DNA of 64,000 nt. Source: Phytophthora quininea (Eukaryota; Oomycota; Peronosporomycetes; Peronosporales; Peronosporaceae). The stretch's first letter is position 1. Each line of letters opens with the position of its first letter. A program made the translations under genes and the position numbers. The notes beneath the pieces are model-generated. The model made no database searches and was not told the origin of the DNA. It saw only the letters and a list, made by a program, of their open reading frames with translations. The stretch is from the NCBI GenBank assembly GCA_011947345.1, contig JAAVTG010000579.1, positions 186,001 through 250,000 of the forward strand. The letters run 5' to 3'. This document shows positions 35,301-47,103 of this stretch, one piece after another.

Positions 35301-38300
35301 ATTCCTTGGCGCCATTCGAGAACCCGATGCTGTCTGAATTTCCCATATTCCCCATACGAGCAGCCTCGTCCTTTCCTGCTTGCTCAATAGCCTCAAGCAC
35401 GCGCATCTCAATCAGCTTAGCCATTCGTGTAATCGGCAACCGTTTCGCCTTCAGACCATTGTCCAACGAGGGTTTAACACCCGCAGCACGCTGCTTCTTG
35501 ACGCAAATGGGGCATACAAACGGCTCTTGCTCTCCAGAGATCGCGTGGTTGCGCTCATTGAACAATGCACAAATCTGGTGATACCACAACTTACAAGAAT
35601 CGCATTCCACCCAAGGTTCCTCGGCAACCTCACTATTCTTCCGCTTCACCAAAGAGGATTTCTTCAGTACTCCATCAAACGGCGCGACGTTAGCAGCGCT
35701 GGCTCCTTCTGTCGCAGCGCTGGATAACTGTGGCAAGAGTGACATATCAATTGGACCATCTTTCATCTGTTTGTAGCAACTGGAGCACCAGTGGTGCTCG
35801 CCTCGAGGGTCACTGTAGTAGTGAGTATGGCGACGAATGCGACCAGCACAAGGACCACTGCAGAAGAGCATGCACGGTGCGAACTTGAACGAATCCCCGC
35901 CGCATAACTGACACATCTCCTCGCGACGCTGCTCACAGCGCTTGAAAAGCTGTTTCTCCAACTGGTTCTTGAGAGTCGCGAGGGACTTGTTAAACGACGC
36001 GAGTAGCTGCTTCGCTGCGATATTGAACTTGTTCGTGCTGCTGTTGTAGGCAATGCAATTCTCAAACGCCAGGCGCACATCACCCGCAAACGCCTCGACA
36101 CTGTTGTAGTGCTCGTTTTCCAGTCGTTTCTTGATCGTGCCGAGGTCCATAGGGCACTTGATGATGTCGAAATAGTCCGGGATGTTCCACTGAACCGGGT
36201 CCACTGGATTGTTAAACGTCCAGCCGTACTCGCTGTCCATAAGCTTCGTGAGTAGCGGCATCAACCGACTCTTGAGCTCTGACATACTAATATGGCCGCA
36301 AAAATTAAACCTCAGCGATCGGATGTGCTCATCCAATTGGCCTTCAGTCATCGAGTCTAAGAACGAAATATCTTGGTGCGAAACGTGGTGCTCCCCACGG
36401 AGATCAGCTTGAGTACCGCGAACCACAAGTCCATTGTGCATAACAGGTTGAGCTCCACCTTGAGCAGCAGCCGCTGCCTTTGCCTGAGCGCGTGCCTTGG
36501 CAATCTTTGCTTGCTCTTTCGTCGCAACTTTTTCTCCTTTTCGGTTTGAAGTTTCAGCGGCTTCTTCTTCATCTCCTCCAATACACTCGACTCCGTCGTA
36601 GAAGCTGGCGCTTGGTTTCCTCCTGCCGAGCCGCCTCCTCAACCTTCACATTGGCAGTCGAGCCATTACTACCAGCTGCCTTAGCAGACGCAGGGACCCC
36701 ACCAGGCACCGTTGTCGTTGTAGTGTTCATAATTTTAATCAAGCCGCGCACGCTGTCAGGGCACTGGGAAGCTGCCAACTGCAGCTGCCCGGGGTTGCCT
36801 CGACAAGAATCCACCACTTTAATTGCCTTTCGCACAGGGCCACAAACCTCGCAGATCATTTTGTTACACTGTTTGAAATGCGAAAGCACGTAGCGAGACG
36901 AAATGCAGTGGTCCGTCCGGCACTGACGCTGATGGCACTCGCAAATGTGTTTCCACAGCACTTTCATTCCAGCACAGTAAGGGAGATTGCACTGTTGCGC
37001 CGCACACGTACTGGCATGGCGTAACATACAAAGACGCTCTTGTTGCCGCCGAAGCACTAGCTGTTGCTCGCTTTCGTTCATAGGGGGCCGGATAGCACTG
37101 CACATCGCATTGCAGGTTACGGCACTTGCGAAAGTGCGATAACAACTGCCGAGTCGATTTACACCCGAGGGTTGTGCACTGTGCATTCGCACATCGCGAT
37201 ACGTGCGACAGTAAGGCCTTGGTACGAGTGCAATAATCGATTGTGCACTCCCCTGTCGTACACGTTCGAGCATGCTTTAGTTGGATCAGGCGCCGCTTAA
37301 GCTCTTCTCGCTTTTGAGCAATTGTTGCTTCGTTCATCTGGATCATACCCGGTGCAGCACCATTTCCCCAGCTGTCGATGTAGCCATTGCTGCACTAGTA
37401 GGCATGGATGCGCCAGCCTGAAGTTGAGCAGCACTAACCTTGCTGTTATTTAGTTGCTGTTGCTGAAGCTGCTGGAGTTGTTGCATCCTTCGAAGCTGCT
37501 GTATTTGCTGAATTTGCTGGAACTGTTGGATTTGAGGCCCGGTAAGGCTCATTCCTTGGTACAGATTTGTCCCAGTCGTAGCAGTCGCTTGGGCTGCACT
37601 CATCATCGCTGAGGTCGGCTGTACCAGCCCTGCGGATGATCCTGTCCCAGAAGCTGCCACACTAATATCAGGGGCATGCTTAACGGAATTGCGTTAAATG
37701 AACCCGTTCCTGGCATCACCGTCGGAGAGGAAGTGGATGGCGTCACATTTGCAAAAGTGTTTCCAGTCGCCGTACCCATCGACGCGGTGGGTGTCGTAGC
37801 AGCCTGAAGCTCTGCTTCCGGCATTGATAGCGGCTTGTCGCTCACCCCGTTTGCCATCTCGTCGGTCTCACGGTCTAATTCATCCAGGATTGAGCTGCCT
37901 GCTGCTCCAGCCACACCATTGTTGGCGGACGACGACGCGCTGCTTAGAGCTTTACTTGTCGATGCAACAGTTCCCGATGTCTTTGCTCCAATTTGCGAAA
38001 TACTCATCGACATCTGAAGTGGCTGGTTGACAGATGCAGATTGAGGCACCGCAGAAGATGATCCCGGGAACGGAACTGCTTGGAAATTTGCCCGTTGACT
38101 TTGCAGCGCAGCTAGTTGCTGCTGTTGCTGGCGCTGAAGCAGAGCCATTTGCCGTTGTTGAAGGAGCTGGGCCTGGGTTTGTTGGTCCGTGGACGCTCCT
38201 GTTGCCTGAAGTTGCTGCTGCTGAAGCCTCGCCTGTTGCTGCTGCATTTGCCTCCTCCTCGAATTATCCAGCGCTTGCTGTAGTCGTGCTTTTAAAGTAT

Positions 38301-38898
38301 GTACATTGCTGTACTCTTGTTTCGATGGCGCCACCATATATAACGTGTGCTCCAGTCTTCTTGCAATCTCGCGGGGATTGTAATTGACCGATGTTGGACG
38401 ATTAGCGCTCTTCATAATCAATGTCAAGCTACACAACGTCATGGACAACGTTAAGTCCCTCCAAACTCGCATTTTGCTATGTTTCCAGCACTCACATGAT
38501 CCTGGCAATTTGTTGTCGGGCGCCTCTGTCAGCATCTTTATCTCTCCAGTCAGCTGAAGCTCCTGGTGTTGCGGCCGTGGCGCCTGTCGCCGCCCCTGCG
38601 TTCGTTGCAGCAGCAGAGCTGGTTGCAGTCATGGCGCTAGAACTCGGTGTAGATTGTGCTTGCGAAACTGCAGCAGATGAGGTGCCTGTGTTCATTGCCT
38701 GTGAATAGTTAAGAATTATACGCGCACATCGTCAACAATATTAGCATTAATATCCCAACAGCATAAACTCCATGAACTGCAACCGTACAAACGTACGTTG
38801 CTTGTGGTTGTGGTGGAAGTAGAATCAGAATGACCAGCTACTGTGGGCTTGGATGCATACTGAGAAACAGAGGGCATTGATTGCTGGGGAACTGACAT
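32366..38898 (-). CDS. CBP/p300-type histone acetyltransferase (KAT3)
   Basis: About 2,124 residues with two introns (38699-38796 and 38429-38495). Domains from the N-terminus: KIX (DWRDKDADRGARQQIARI, then REIARRLEHTLYMV); a Gln-rich linker; two adjacent TAZ zinc fingers (about 37310-37080 and 37080-36830); a bromodomain (about 36270-36010, YFDIIKCPMDLGTIKKRLE, ENCIAYN); a Cys/His finger (CQLCGG to WCSSC); a PHD (CDSCKLWYHQIC). The p300 HAT core (about 35300-34590) has VYVSYLDSVNYFQP, HIWSCPP, GDDYIFFC and catalytic-site LRQWYQKLL. A ZZ finger (about 33290-33110) and a third TAZ (about 32740-32480) end the protein. It acetylates histones as a transcription co-activator. Eight 1-bp deletions and one insertion, all in short homopolymers, break the raw frame; corrected length is 2,125 codons. 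Confidence 0.9.
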
Positions 38899-39773
38899 GA
38901 GCTAGTTTCACGCTCGTGTTTCGTTTCCGACAACGACCCCACGCTCCGCTTGCAGTTGCAATGGCAACTTCCTTGTGTCAGCAGTCTTCTACAATTGCAG
39001 CTCCCACCGGAGTGCACTTGCTCGAAGTCTGTTGAGGCACCAAGTGCTGCCTTGCTTGTCAAACCTAGAACTTTGCAAATTCCTAATGGCCACAACAACA
39101 AAGCACACAGTTAGCTCATCCTTTTCATGAAGACGATATCTTCTCACTCGGGGGCCCGGCGACACTTTGGAAGGTATCAGCAATAACCTTTCCTTGTGTC
39201 CCCATAATAAATGACCGTAAGTTACGGCGACGACAAGGAGTTAGCCTTCCCGACGCCGCAGATGACGTCGGACGGCCTTCAAACTTGGCCCCCAGAGTGA
39301 TATCAAGCGTATAAACTCATATAGTAGGGTCCGACCGCCGTCAAGCGCCTGGGGGCGCGTCGGCGACAGGACCCCAAACGGTAAATTACTGCCTGGCGTA
39401 CCTCGGTTTACGAGGCCCAGAGTGGCGGTCGAGACGCGGGCGACAATTGGGAGGCAGATCTCGACGCGTAGAAGATAGTTTCCCGGGCTGCGGCGCCGCG
39501 CGGGGTGCGCTCGAGGCCTGCCGACGACGCGCAGAAGGCGTCCGTTGCTTGCGTCCTCGCCCGCAGAAAACGGGGAGAAACAGGGAGGAGTGATGGTCTC
39601 GCTCAACCCCAAGAAATAACAATAATAGCAAACACTGGTAAAATGTATGGGCGACCGGCTTAAGTACGACGCCACGTGCCCTTTCTGGCCAGATGTCGCA
39701 CCAAGAGGGCTATTCCAGCGACCTTCGCGCCACCATTCTTTTTCTTTTACATTACACACGTCACTATTAAAGC
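38899..39773. other. intergenic region, divergent promoters of KAT3 and SMYD genes
   Basis: Opposed frames (for example 39241-39804 minus) are open but contain no domain and overlap the SMYD start region. I regard them as chance ORFs in GC-rich promoter sequence. Confidence 0.4.
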
Positions 39774-41385
39774 ATGCACAGGCTCGTTGGCGGTGCCGGT
39801 GCAAAGGATGGCGCAGGAGATCGCGGTCGTAGCGTGGAGGCCGCTGCGGACTTGGCGGAAGGAGACCTCGCGTTGCGCGCCAAACCCGTCGCCGCTGTGC
39901 TGCTGCCCGAGCTCTGGCGCTCGCACTGCCACAAGTGTTTTGATAGTACGGCCTCGCTGAGCCGATGCGGACGCTGCAAGACCGCCTACTATTGTGCGTA
40001 AATTACATTGCCATGATACCAACAGAAAACATTTTAAATAATAAAACTCTAGGTTCCCGCACATGTCAACAAGTGGACTGGGCGGACCACAAGCGCGAGT
40101 GCAAGTGTGTAGCGCAGTTGGCGACATTGAGACTAAGAAGCGACCAGGTGGCTGACGTGCTGCTATTGGGGAGAGTGATGCGACGTCAAGAGGAGAAGGT
40201 GGACGGAGTGTCTGCTGGAGAGTTAGTGTGGTACCAGGAGGACATGGTCGACCAGGAGCTGCTGCTACTTGCGGGTCTGGCGCAGAAACTGAAGCTGGTG
40301 GATGGTGAGCAACGTTGCGTCTGAAAGGCAAGGTTTCTGTCTGGTTCATTAACAGTAAATTTGCCTGTGACGCAGATTCCTTTGCAATTGAGGAACTGCA
40401 ACGCATGCTGAGTCGATTCCGCAACAACAATTTCTCTATTTGCGATGACTTGTTACTTGAAGTGGGAGCGGGCTGCTTCCCATTCGGCGCAATGATCAAT
40501 CACAACTGTGATCCCAATTGTGCAGTAACGTATGTGGTTCGTGGCTTACTGGCATCGATAGTAAATGTTTTAACAATTCGGTCTGGTGTGATGCAGATTC
40601 GTTTCGAAAACGCATGAGATTGAGTTCCGGGCCATGACGTATATAAAATTTGGGCAAGAGATCACTCAAACATACGGTTGGTTTCTGTAAGATATTGTTG
40701 CGGTGGCTTATTGTCGAACTAACCGAATAGTGTTTACCAGTGGACATTGCACTACCCCGTCGTGAACGGCAGCAGCGTCTGCAACGCAAGTACCATTTTA
40801 TTTGCTCGTGTTCTCGATGTTTGCAGTCGATACAGGATTTGGATTGCCTGGACGCTTTTTGGATGCTGATATTGATGGAATCCCACAGGATCGATGGACG
40901 CAGGTACGGAAGGAGGATGTTGTACGTGCTTTACAGGAAATGAACGATGCGAGAAGCCGTGGCGCTGGTATTTCTGACGTTACCAAGCAAGAAGATCAGT
41001 ACATTGAATCTTTGAAACAGCTGATGGAACGTCAGGGCAAAATCCTTCACTGCAATAGCATTGCTCTACTTCAGACTTGCTCCGCTCTGTTCAGCGCTGA
41101 AATGGAACGTGGAAGCGTGAAGGAGGCTGCCCATTACGGAGAACAAATGTTGGACTTCTACAGGCGTGTTTACAACTCCAATCACCCGATGACGGGACTT
41201 CACTTGTTCACTCTCGGCGATCTATACAGTCAGATGACTCGGACGGGGGCAGAAGCGGGGGTTATCTCACCAAAGCATCGCAATATTTTACCGAGGCGCG
41301 ACGCATTTTGCGAATCACACATGGACAAGACCACCGTTTCAGCCAAATGCTGACGGACAGGCTTGAACATGTGGTGGCACCATAG
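39774..41385 (+). CDS. SMYD-type SET/MYND lysine methyltransferase
   Basis: Five exons (39774-39993, 40053-40304, 40376-40529, 40597-40676, 40741-41385) encode 450 residues. The SET domain is split by a MYND finger, as in SMYD proteins. First SET part: GRSVEAAADLAEGDLAL. MYND: CHKC, CGRCKTAYYC, then SRTCQQVDWADHKREC. Second SET part: GAMINHNCDPNC, HEIEFRAMTYIKFGQEIT, followed by the post-SET cysteines ICSCSRC. A TPR-like C-terminus ends LTKASQYFTEARRILRITHG. It uses S-adenosylmethionine to methylate lysines on histones or other proteins. Two single-base deletions (T run 40856-40860, G run 41257-41261) explain the frame changes and give 451 codons. Confidence 0.85.
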
Positions 41386-41770
41386 TTATCCTATGATGCG
41401 CGGATCTACAAGCAGATATGTCGATTAACTACCAGCAATGTGGTCTACGCCACTCTAAGAAGTTTTCGTGGAGTCATGTACGTAGTAGTTGCTCTCTTGG
41501 TGGCCGTTGTTTCACGCTGCAATCAGATGCTGGAAAATCGCGGTTAGCCCGGACCTATTGCCGCTGCTCATTAAGTTTCTGCACGGTTCTATGGCCTTCA
41601 AGCATGGGCCGGCGAATGCGCAGGTGAATATGGAGACACACAAAACTCAAGCAGCAGCGATAAACCGTTATTGTGACGATAACAACTCAGCCAACTTCAA
41701 ATCAAGGGTATATTGTCCGGCGACAACAACAAATGTCTGCTTCCTAATTTGCGATGAGAGCTTCCAACGT
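41386..41770. other. spacer between SMYD gene and palindrome
   Basis: After the SMYD stop one frame stays open for about 55 codons and includes a hydrophobic stretch (YVVVALLVAVVS). It has no start of its own and no domain, so I leave it unassigned. The inverted repeat begins at 41771. Confidence 0.35.
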
Positions 41771-42609
41771 CTAGGCGAGAAACTCGGCGTACGAGGTGGA
41801 CTGCCACTCCGGAAAGAATTTGGCCTTGGCCGCCGCCACCTCCTCCTCCGTGCCGGGCACACCGCGGCCGTCCGCGAACAGCGTGTTGAGGAAGGCGTTG
41901 AAGTCGGTCAGGTAGTTCTTCTTGTTCTCTTCGTAGTCGACGAACTCGATGTCGACCTTCTTGCCGGCCTTCTTCTCCACGAGCGCCGCGACCTCGAGAC
42001 CCGTGAGACGGTCGCCCTCGAGCGGGATCTTGGCGCCGTGCAGCGCCGCCTTGGGGCCGTGGCTACCACGTGGCCCACGAAGCGGCCGGCCTCGTCGCGC
42101 TTGACGAGGCTGAACTTGGTCTTGCCGTCGCCCGCGATACGGATCTTGGCCTGCTCGAAGTCGATGCCGAGCGTGTACGGCGCGTAGCTGTAGAAGAGTC
42201 CAGTGTAGAAGATGGTGAAGGGGATGTTGGCGGCCGTGAGCGCGTCCTGCACCTGCTTCTTGAAGCCGTTGAGACCGTCGGTCACGTAGACACCGTACTC
42301 GGCCGGCACGAAGAGCTGCACGCCGGCGGTTTTGGCGGCCTGCACGACCGGCAGCTGCGCGCCCATGGCGAAGGGGCCCACGGCGCTGACGACGACCTCG
42401 ATGCCAGCGAGCGCCTTGGCGAGCGAGTCCTGGTCCTCGTAGTCGACCTTGGCCAGCACGGCGCCGCGGTTCTTGAGGTCCTGCAGCTCGGGCTTGGCGT
42501 CGTCGCGCGTGAGGATGGTGACCTTCTTGCCGTTCTTGAGCAGCTCGTCGACCACCGCGCCGCCAATGCCGCCGGCGCCGATGATCGCGAAGGACGAGTA
42601 AGTGGACAT
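41771..42609 (-). CDS. NmrA-like NAD(P)-binding reductase, left copy
   Basis: 279 residues after correction. A Rossmann nucleotide-binding start (FAIIGAGGIGGAVVDELLKN) is followed by KKVTILTRDDAK, GIEVVVSAVGPFAMG and FVPAEYGVYV. This is the plan of the NmrA/isoflavone-reductase-like atypical short-chain dehydrogenase group. Members either reduce small molecules with NADPH or act as redox sensors without catalysis; the substrate here is unknown. The G run at 42053-42056 has four Gs where the right copy has five, and this breaks the frame after VVATAP. The remainder (HGAKIPLEGDRLTGLEVAAL to the stop at 41771) is intact in the next frame. Confidence 0.82.
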
Positions 42610-43343
42610 GGTGGTGGTGTGGTGGTGGTGGTTTGTGGTGGAGACTTGCGTCTGACGGGGAAGTTTGAGTTGTGAGAGGCGAGCTGGTTGTGGATATGCT
42701 GGTCACACATGGGAGCATTGCTGGTGGCCTCTGCCTGCTGACGTACGTACGTGAGCACTTCAATGACGCGCTGTCCCGTATTTCGCGCCGGGGTGTTTGT
42801 CCCGTAAGAGACGGTGGACAGATTGGCAATAACGGGACGAAAAGGTCCAGGCCGATCTGATTACGGGCAAGCGGACTGGTGAGCGACGCAGCGCTGCGTT
42901 CGGCGCTGATAGGACAGTGCAGCAGCGTCCTAGGCAGCTCGTGTGCTTCCAGCCGACTGGGAAGTATCAGCTGGAGAGGCAGCTTTGGGGGCATCGCTAC
43001 TGTAGGGTCGGCGTTCAGGCTGTTGGCCGCGATTCCAGCGGCGTATTGCCAGCAGTAGTCGAGGCCGCCATTCGCTCGATGCGTTGGTGTGGTGGCGGTG
43101 CACGTACGGAGCGTGCAGCTTGATGGCATCGTCCGCTTGGTTGGTCCGACGGCACAGCGCACGTCGAAGAGCGAATCGCTTCAATATTGCAGGCACTCTT
43201 CCGGAAAAGTGACTTTGCTCTGCAGGCGGAGTCGACTCGACTCCAAGGTGCAGAGCAAAACTATTGGACGAAATGGCTTGGGAAGATGAAGAGCTTGATG
43301 TCAGGGATATGAGCTGCCACGCGGGCAGGTGAATGCAGGTGCT
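41771..43343. repeat. left arm of a 1.57-kb inverted duplication
   Basis: The reverse complement matches 43467-45040 almost throughout. The arm contains one full NmrA-like gene plus about 730 bp of 5' flank. Its outer edge is the stop codon of the gene. The arms differ by scattered substitutions, two 3-base indels and several 1-base homopolymer differences. Confidence 0.93.
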
Positions 43344-43466
43344 CACTAGTCTTTATTCCTTTTGGCACAGCCTCGACAACTCTTTCAATCGAGTAGATGG
43401 AGTTATCTCACAGAGACACCATTCCATTCTTCAACGAGGGCCAAACACTGTAGGAAGCGTATTAAC
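43344..43466. other. 123-bp spacer at the centre of the palindrome
   Basis: Single-copy sequence between the two arms; no open frame or repeat recognised. The last shared bases are AGCACC/GGTGCT on either side. Confidence 0.8.
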
Positions 43467-45040
43467 AGCACCTGCATTCACCTGCCCGCGTGGCAGCTCA
43501 TATCCCTGACATCAAGCTCTTCATCTTCCCAAGCCATTTCGTCCAAGTTTTGCTCTGCACCTTGGAGTCGAGTCGACTCCGCCTGCAGAGCAAAGTCACT
43601 TTCCGGAAGAGTGCCTGCAATATTGAAGCGATTCGCTCTTCGACGTGCGCTGTGCCGTCGGACCAACCAAGCGGACGATGCCATCAAGCTGCACGCTCCG
43701 TACGTGCACCGCCACCACACCAACGCATCGAGCGAATGGCGGCCTCGACTACTGCTGCTGGCAATACGCCGCTGCAATCCCGGCCAACAGCCTGAACGCC
43801 GACCCTACAGTAGCGATGCCCCCAAAGCTGCCTCTCCAGCTGATACTTCCCAGTCGGCTGGAAGCACACGAGCTGCCTAGGACGCTGCTGCACTGTCCTA
43901 TCAGCGCCGAACGCAGCGCTGCGTCGCTCACCAGTCCGCTTGCCCGTAATCAGATCGGCCTGGACCTTTTCGTCCCGTTATTGCCAATCTGTCCACCGTC
44001 TCTTACGGGACAAACACCCGGCGCGAAATACGGGACAGCGCGTGTCATTGAAGTGCTCACGTACGTACGTCAGCAGGCAGAGGCCGCCAGCAATGCTCCC
44101 ATGCGTGACCAGCATATCCACAACCAGCTCGCCTCTCACAACTCAAACTTCCCCGTCAGACGCAAGTCTCCACCACAAACCACCACCACCACCACACCAC
44201 CACCATGTCCACCTACTCGTCCTTCGCGATCATCGGCGCCGGCGGCATGGCGGCGCGGTGGTCGACGAGCTGCTCAAGAACGGCAAGAAGGTCACCATCC
44301 TCACGCGCGACGACGCCAAGCCCGAGCTGCAGGATCTCAAGAACCGCGGCGCCGTGCTGGCCAAGGTCGACTACGAGGACCAGGACTCGCTCGCCAAGGC
44401 GCTCGCTGGCATCGAGGTCGTCGTCAGCGCCGTGGGCCCCTTCGCCATGGGCGCGCAGCTGCCGGTCGTGCAGGCCGCCAAAACCGCCGGCGTGCAGCTC
44501 TTCGTGCCGGCCGAGTACGGTGTCTACGTGACCGACGGTCTCAACGGCTTCAAGAAGCAGGTGCAGGACGCGCTCACGGCCGCCATCCCCTTCACCATCT
44601 TCTACACTGGACTCTTCTACAGCTACGCGCCGTACACGCTCGGCATCGACTTCGAGCAGGCCAAGATCCGTATCGTGGGCGACGGCAAGACCAAGTTCAG
44701 CCTCGTCAAGCGCGACGAGGCCGGCCACTTCGTGGGCCACGTGGTAGCCACGGCCCCCAAGGCGGCGCTGCACGGCGCCAAGATCCCGCTCGAGGGCGAC
44801 CGTCTCACGGGTCTCGAGGTCGCGGCGCTCGTGGAGAAGAAGGCCGGCAAGAAGGTCGACATCGAGTTCGTCGACTACGAAGAGAACAAGAAGAACTACC
44901 TGACCGACTTCAACGCCTTCCTCAACACGCTGTTCGCGGACGGCCGCGGTGTGCCCGGCACGGAGGAGGAGGTGGCGGCGGCCAAGGCCAAATTCTTTCC
45001 GGAGTGGCAGTCCACCTCGTACGCCGAGTTTCTCTCCTAG
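43467..45040. repeat. right arm of the 1.57-kb inverted duplication
   Basis: Mirror copy of 41771-43343. Homology stops immediately after the TAG of the NmrA-like gene at 45038-45040, and the sequences beyond both outer ends are unrelated. Confidence 0.93.
44205..45040 (+). CDS. NmrA-like NAD(P)-binding reductase, right copy
   Basis: Nearly identical to the left copy, transcribed in the opposite direction, starts 1.6 kb apart (head to head). It lacks one T at about 44248 (GGCATGG versus GGCATTGG in the left copy), so the raw frame leaves the Rossmann motif after GAGG. The rest of the protein is intact and reads through the site where the left copy is broken. It also lacks one Asn codon (TAAIPF versus TAANIPF) and has Val for Ala and His for Arg at two positions. 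Corrected length is 278 residues. Role as for the left copy. Confidence 0.82.
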
Positions 45041-45290
45041 GTGGGTGGTGGGTCACAGTCGTCGATGAAGCAGGTGAGAATGCTGGCTGCTCGGCAGACG
45101 TTGTAGCACTTCCAGTTGATGTTCACTCGGTCGTGCACTAATGGTAACAATAACAAGACACTCTTTTCCAACTCCGTTCGCTTGTTTTACTTTGGTTGTT
45201 TGGCATCCACGTCATATTTCTTTCACAACGATTGTCTTGACGCGTCAAACTCTACCAACGACATCCACCGCTTATCCCCACAATCCAAAC

Positions 45291-47041
45291 TTATAACGAG
45301 GACGCTGGGCTCGGTGGTGGTGATGTGAGGACAATGAGACGCCCCTCTTGCGGAGCATACGAAATCTGCTGCCGCTTCCGAACAAATTCTTCAACCAAGT
45401 CACGCACAATTGGCCCAGAGCACAATTGCTGCGCGTTCGCGAAGAATCGCCATCCATCCATACTGCTCAGCAGCGGCATTGCAACCGTCACTGTGTGCGT
45501 CATATCAATGCTCATTCCTTCGTTGCTTTCTCCTTTGTGGCTGGTAGATTCGCTTTCATATTTTTCCTTGACCAGCTTAATTGACGAAATGACTGGAGAT
45601 TGTGGTTGGGTCATGTCGTAAATGACGCGGACACCAGCGAAATGTGGTTGCGATGAGCTCATCGCAGGATATCGGTGCAACCAATACTCCAGCGCATCCT
45701 TCAGCTCGCCAAGGGTTAATGCTACCACGACGGTAGGTTTTACCAAAGGTAAGTATCGCTCGAGCCACTTGCGGGTGATGACAAGCTCTGGATCATTCAA
45801 CATGTCGCCTTTGATGTACCCAGCGTTCACTAGCCCAATATCTGCCTTCAGCCCTTCACGTAGTGAATCTGCCACGAGGTTGCCCATGTTGCTTTCCTGT
45901 GTGCGGCACGTTATTCGACGTCCATCTAAGGCTGTGAGAGATACTCCGAGTGGTGCTAGTTTTCCTTGAGCTTCTTCGTCTCGCTGAATAAAGCGCGCAT
46001 ACTCATTCAGCATTGCCAAACAGTTTGGATCTGGAGCGTACCCTTTATTCAGCAGCATGTGCCATTGGAAAGTTACTCGTACGGGCGTTATTACATTTGG
46101 TACTGCTTGCTTAGTGAGCGTCATTTCCACGACGCCCAGCCATAACGCGTCCATACCCGATTTATGAATAAGAGTTTGACCAGCAGCGCACGTCATGGGC
46201 TCATGGTCATGACCTCCCAGGATGAGATCAATCCCCGTAGCCTGCATAGCAAGACGAATATCCTCCGCAACTTTAAAGTGCGTAAGCGCCACAATGGCAT
46301 CCGCTCCGTGCGCTTTCAGTTCCCCTACACATCGTCGAGCATGCGGCCGCTCATCTTCAAAAATCACACTGGGACCAGCGAAAGGATCCTTGGCAGTCAC
46401 CGTCGTCGTCACTCCAAAAGACCCAGCCGAAATCCATTCCGTAATTGAATAATGCACGTATCCATCAGCCCAGGAAATAAATCTCGATTGCTAGAACACC
46501 GAACGTTGGAACCAAAGCAGGTAAATTGAGCATTGTCGAGCAGCTCTTTCATGTGTTCTGCACCGAAATCAAACTCGTGGTTTCCAAGAACCACGTATTC
46601 GATACCCAGATAATTCAGTAGCTCCACCATGCGTGCACTACAATAAAACACACTAAGTAAATGATAAGGTAAAGTAAAAAACACCATCATTTAGACGACG
46701 CACCCTTTGTCCTTGCGGTCGAGCTCCGACCGCCACAGAAAGTCTCCGTTCAGCGTCACAATGATGTGCGAATCAGTAGGAATTCGTTGCTTGATTGTCT
46801 GCAACATCATTGCAAACTCTGCGACGCCTCCAACTCCGTTCGAGTCTGGGAATAGCTCGTACACGTCGTTGATGGTCAGGAACACCACCTTCACAGTAGC
46901 CCCCTGCGGTTCCGAGGGCGAGACAGAAGACACCGTTCCAGTAGGAAATAAAAGACCGCCTCCTTGGCGTACTGACTCACCCGCTTGCAACGAAGAAGCC
47001 TCGTCCCTCGCGACACAGGGTGCCTTATCCGCAGACTCCAT
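45291..47041 (-). CDS. 5'-nucleotidase/UshA-type metallophosphoesterase
   Basis: 561 residues, two exons (intron 46638-46703). The N-terminal calcineurin-like domain has the metal motifs VVFLTINDVYELFP, TLNGDFLW, VLGNHEFDFG, ALTHFKVAED and LGGHDHEP. The C-terminal 5'-nucleotidase domain contains RTQESNMGNLVADSLRE and GLVNAGYIKGDM. The family hydrolyses nucleoside 5'-phosphates or related phosphoesters with two metal ions. No signal peptide or anchor is visible from the ATG at 47041, so it is probably cytosolic. One T is missing in the run at 46416-46419 (GLFGVTTTV is restored), giving 562 codons. Its start faces the next gene across only 62 bp. Confidence 0.83.
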
Positions 47042-47103
47042 CGCCACTTCAAGTCTGTTTGTAACTCCTAAAAACAAACTATAAAAACAGTTTTTTCTTC
47101 CCA
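47042..47103. promoter_or_regulatory. 62-bp bidirectional start region
   Basis: The ATGs of the nucleotidase gene (minus) and the RNA-binding protein gene (plus) are only 62 bp apart, so the two 5' UTRs and core promoters must overlap or be minimal. The segment is A/T-rich next to the plus-strand ATG (runs of A and T). Confidence 0.5.

Noticed and set aside
41386..41690. A small membrane protein downstream of the SMYD gene.
   Set aside because: The frame has no start codon of its own, and the hydrophobic stretch is short and flanked by stops.
42610..43343. Conserved open frames in the 5' flanks of both NmrA-like copies.
   Set aside because: Conservation between the arms follows from recent duplication, and no domain is present.
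43645..45141. A 498-codon plus-strand frame across the right palindrome arm.
   Set aside because: It joins promoter sequence to an out-of-frame reading of the NmrA-like gene and gives Arg/Gly-rich nonsense. The true frame has a Rossmann motif.
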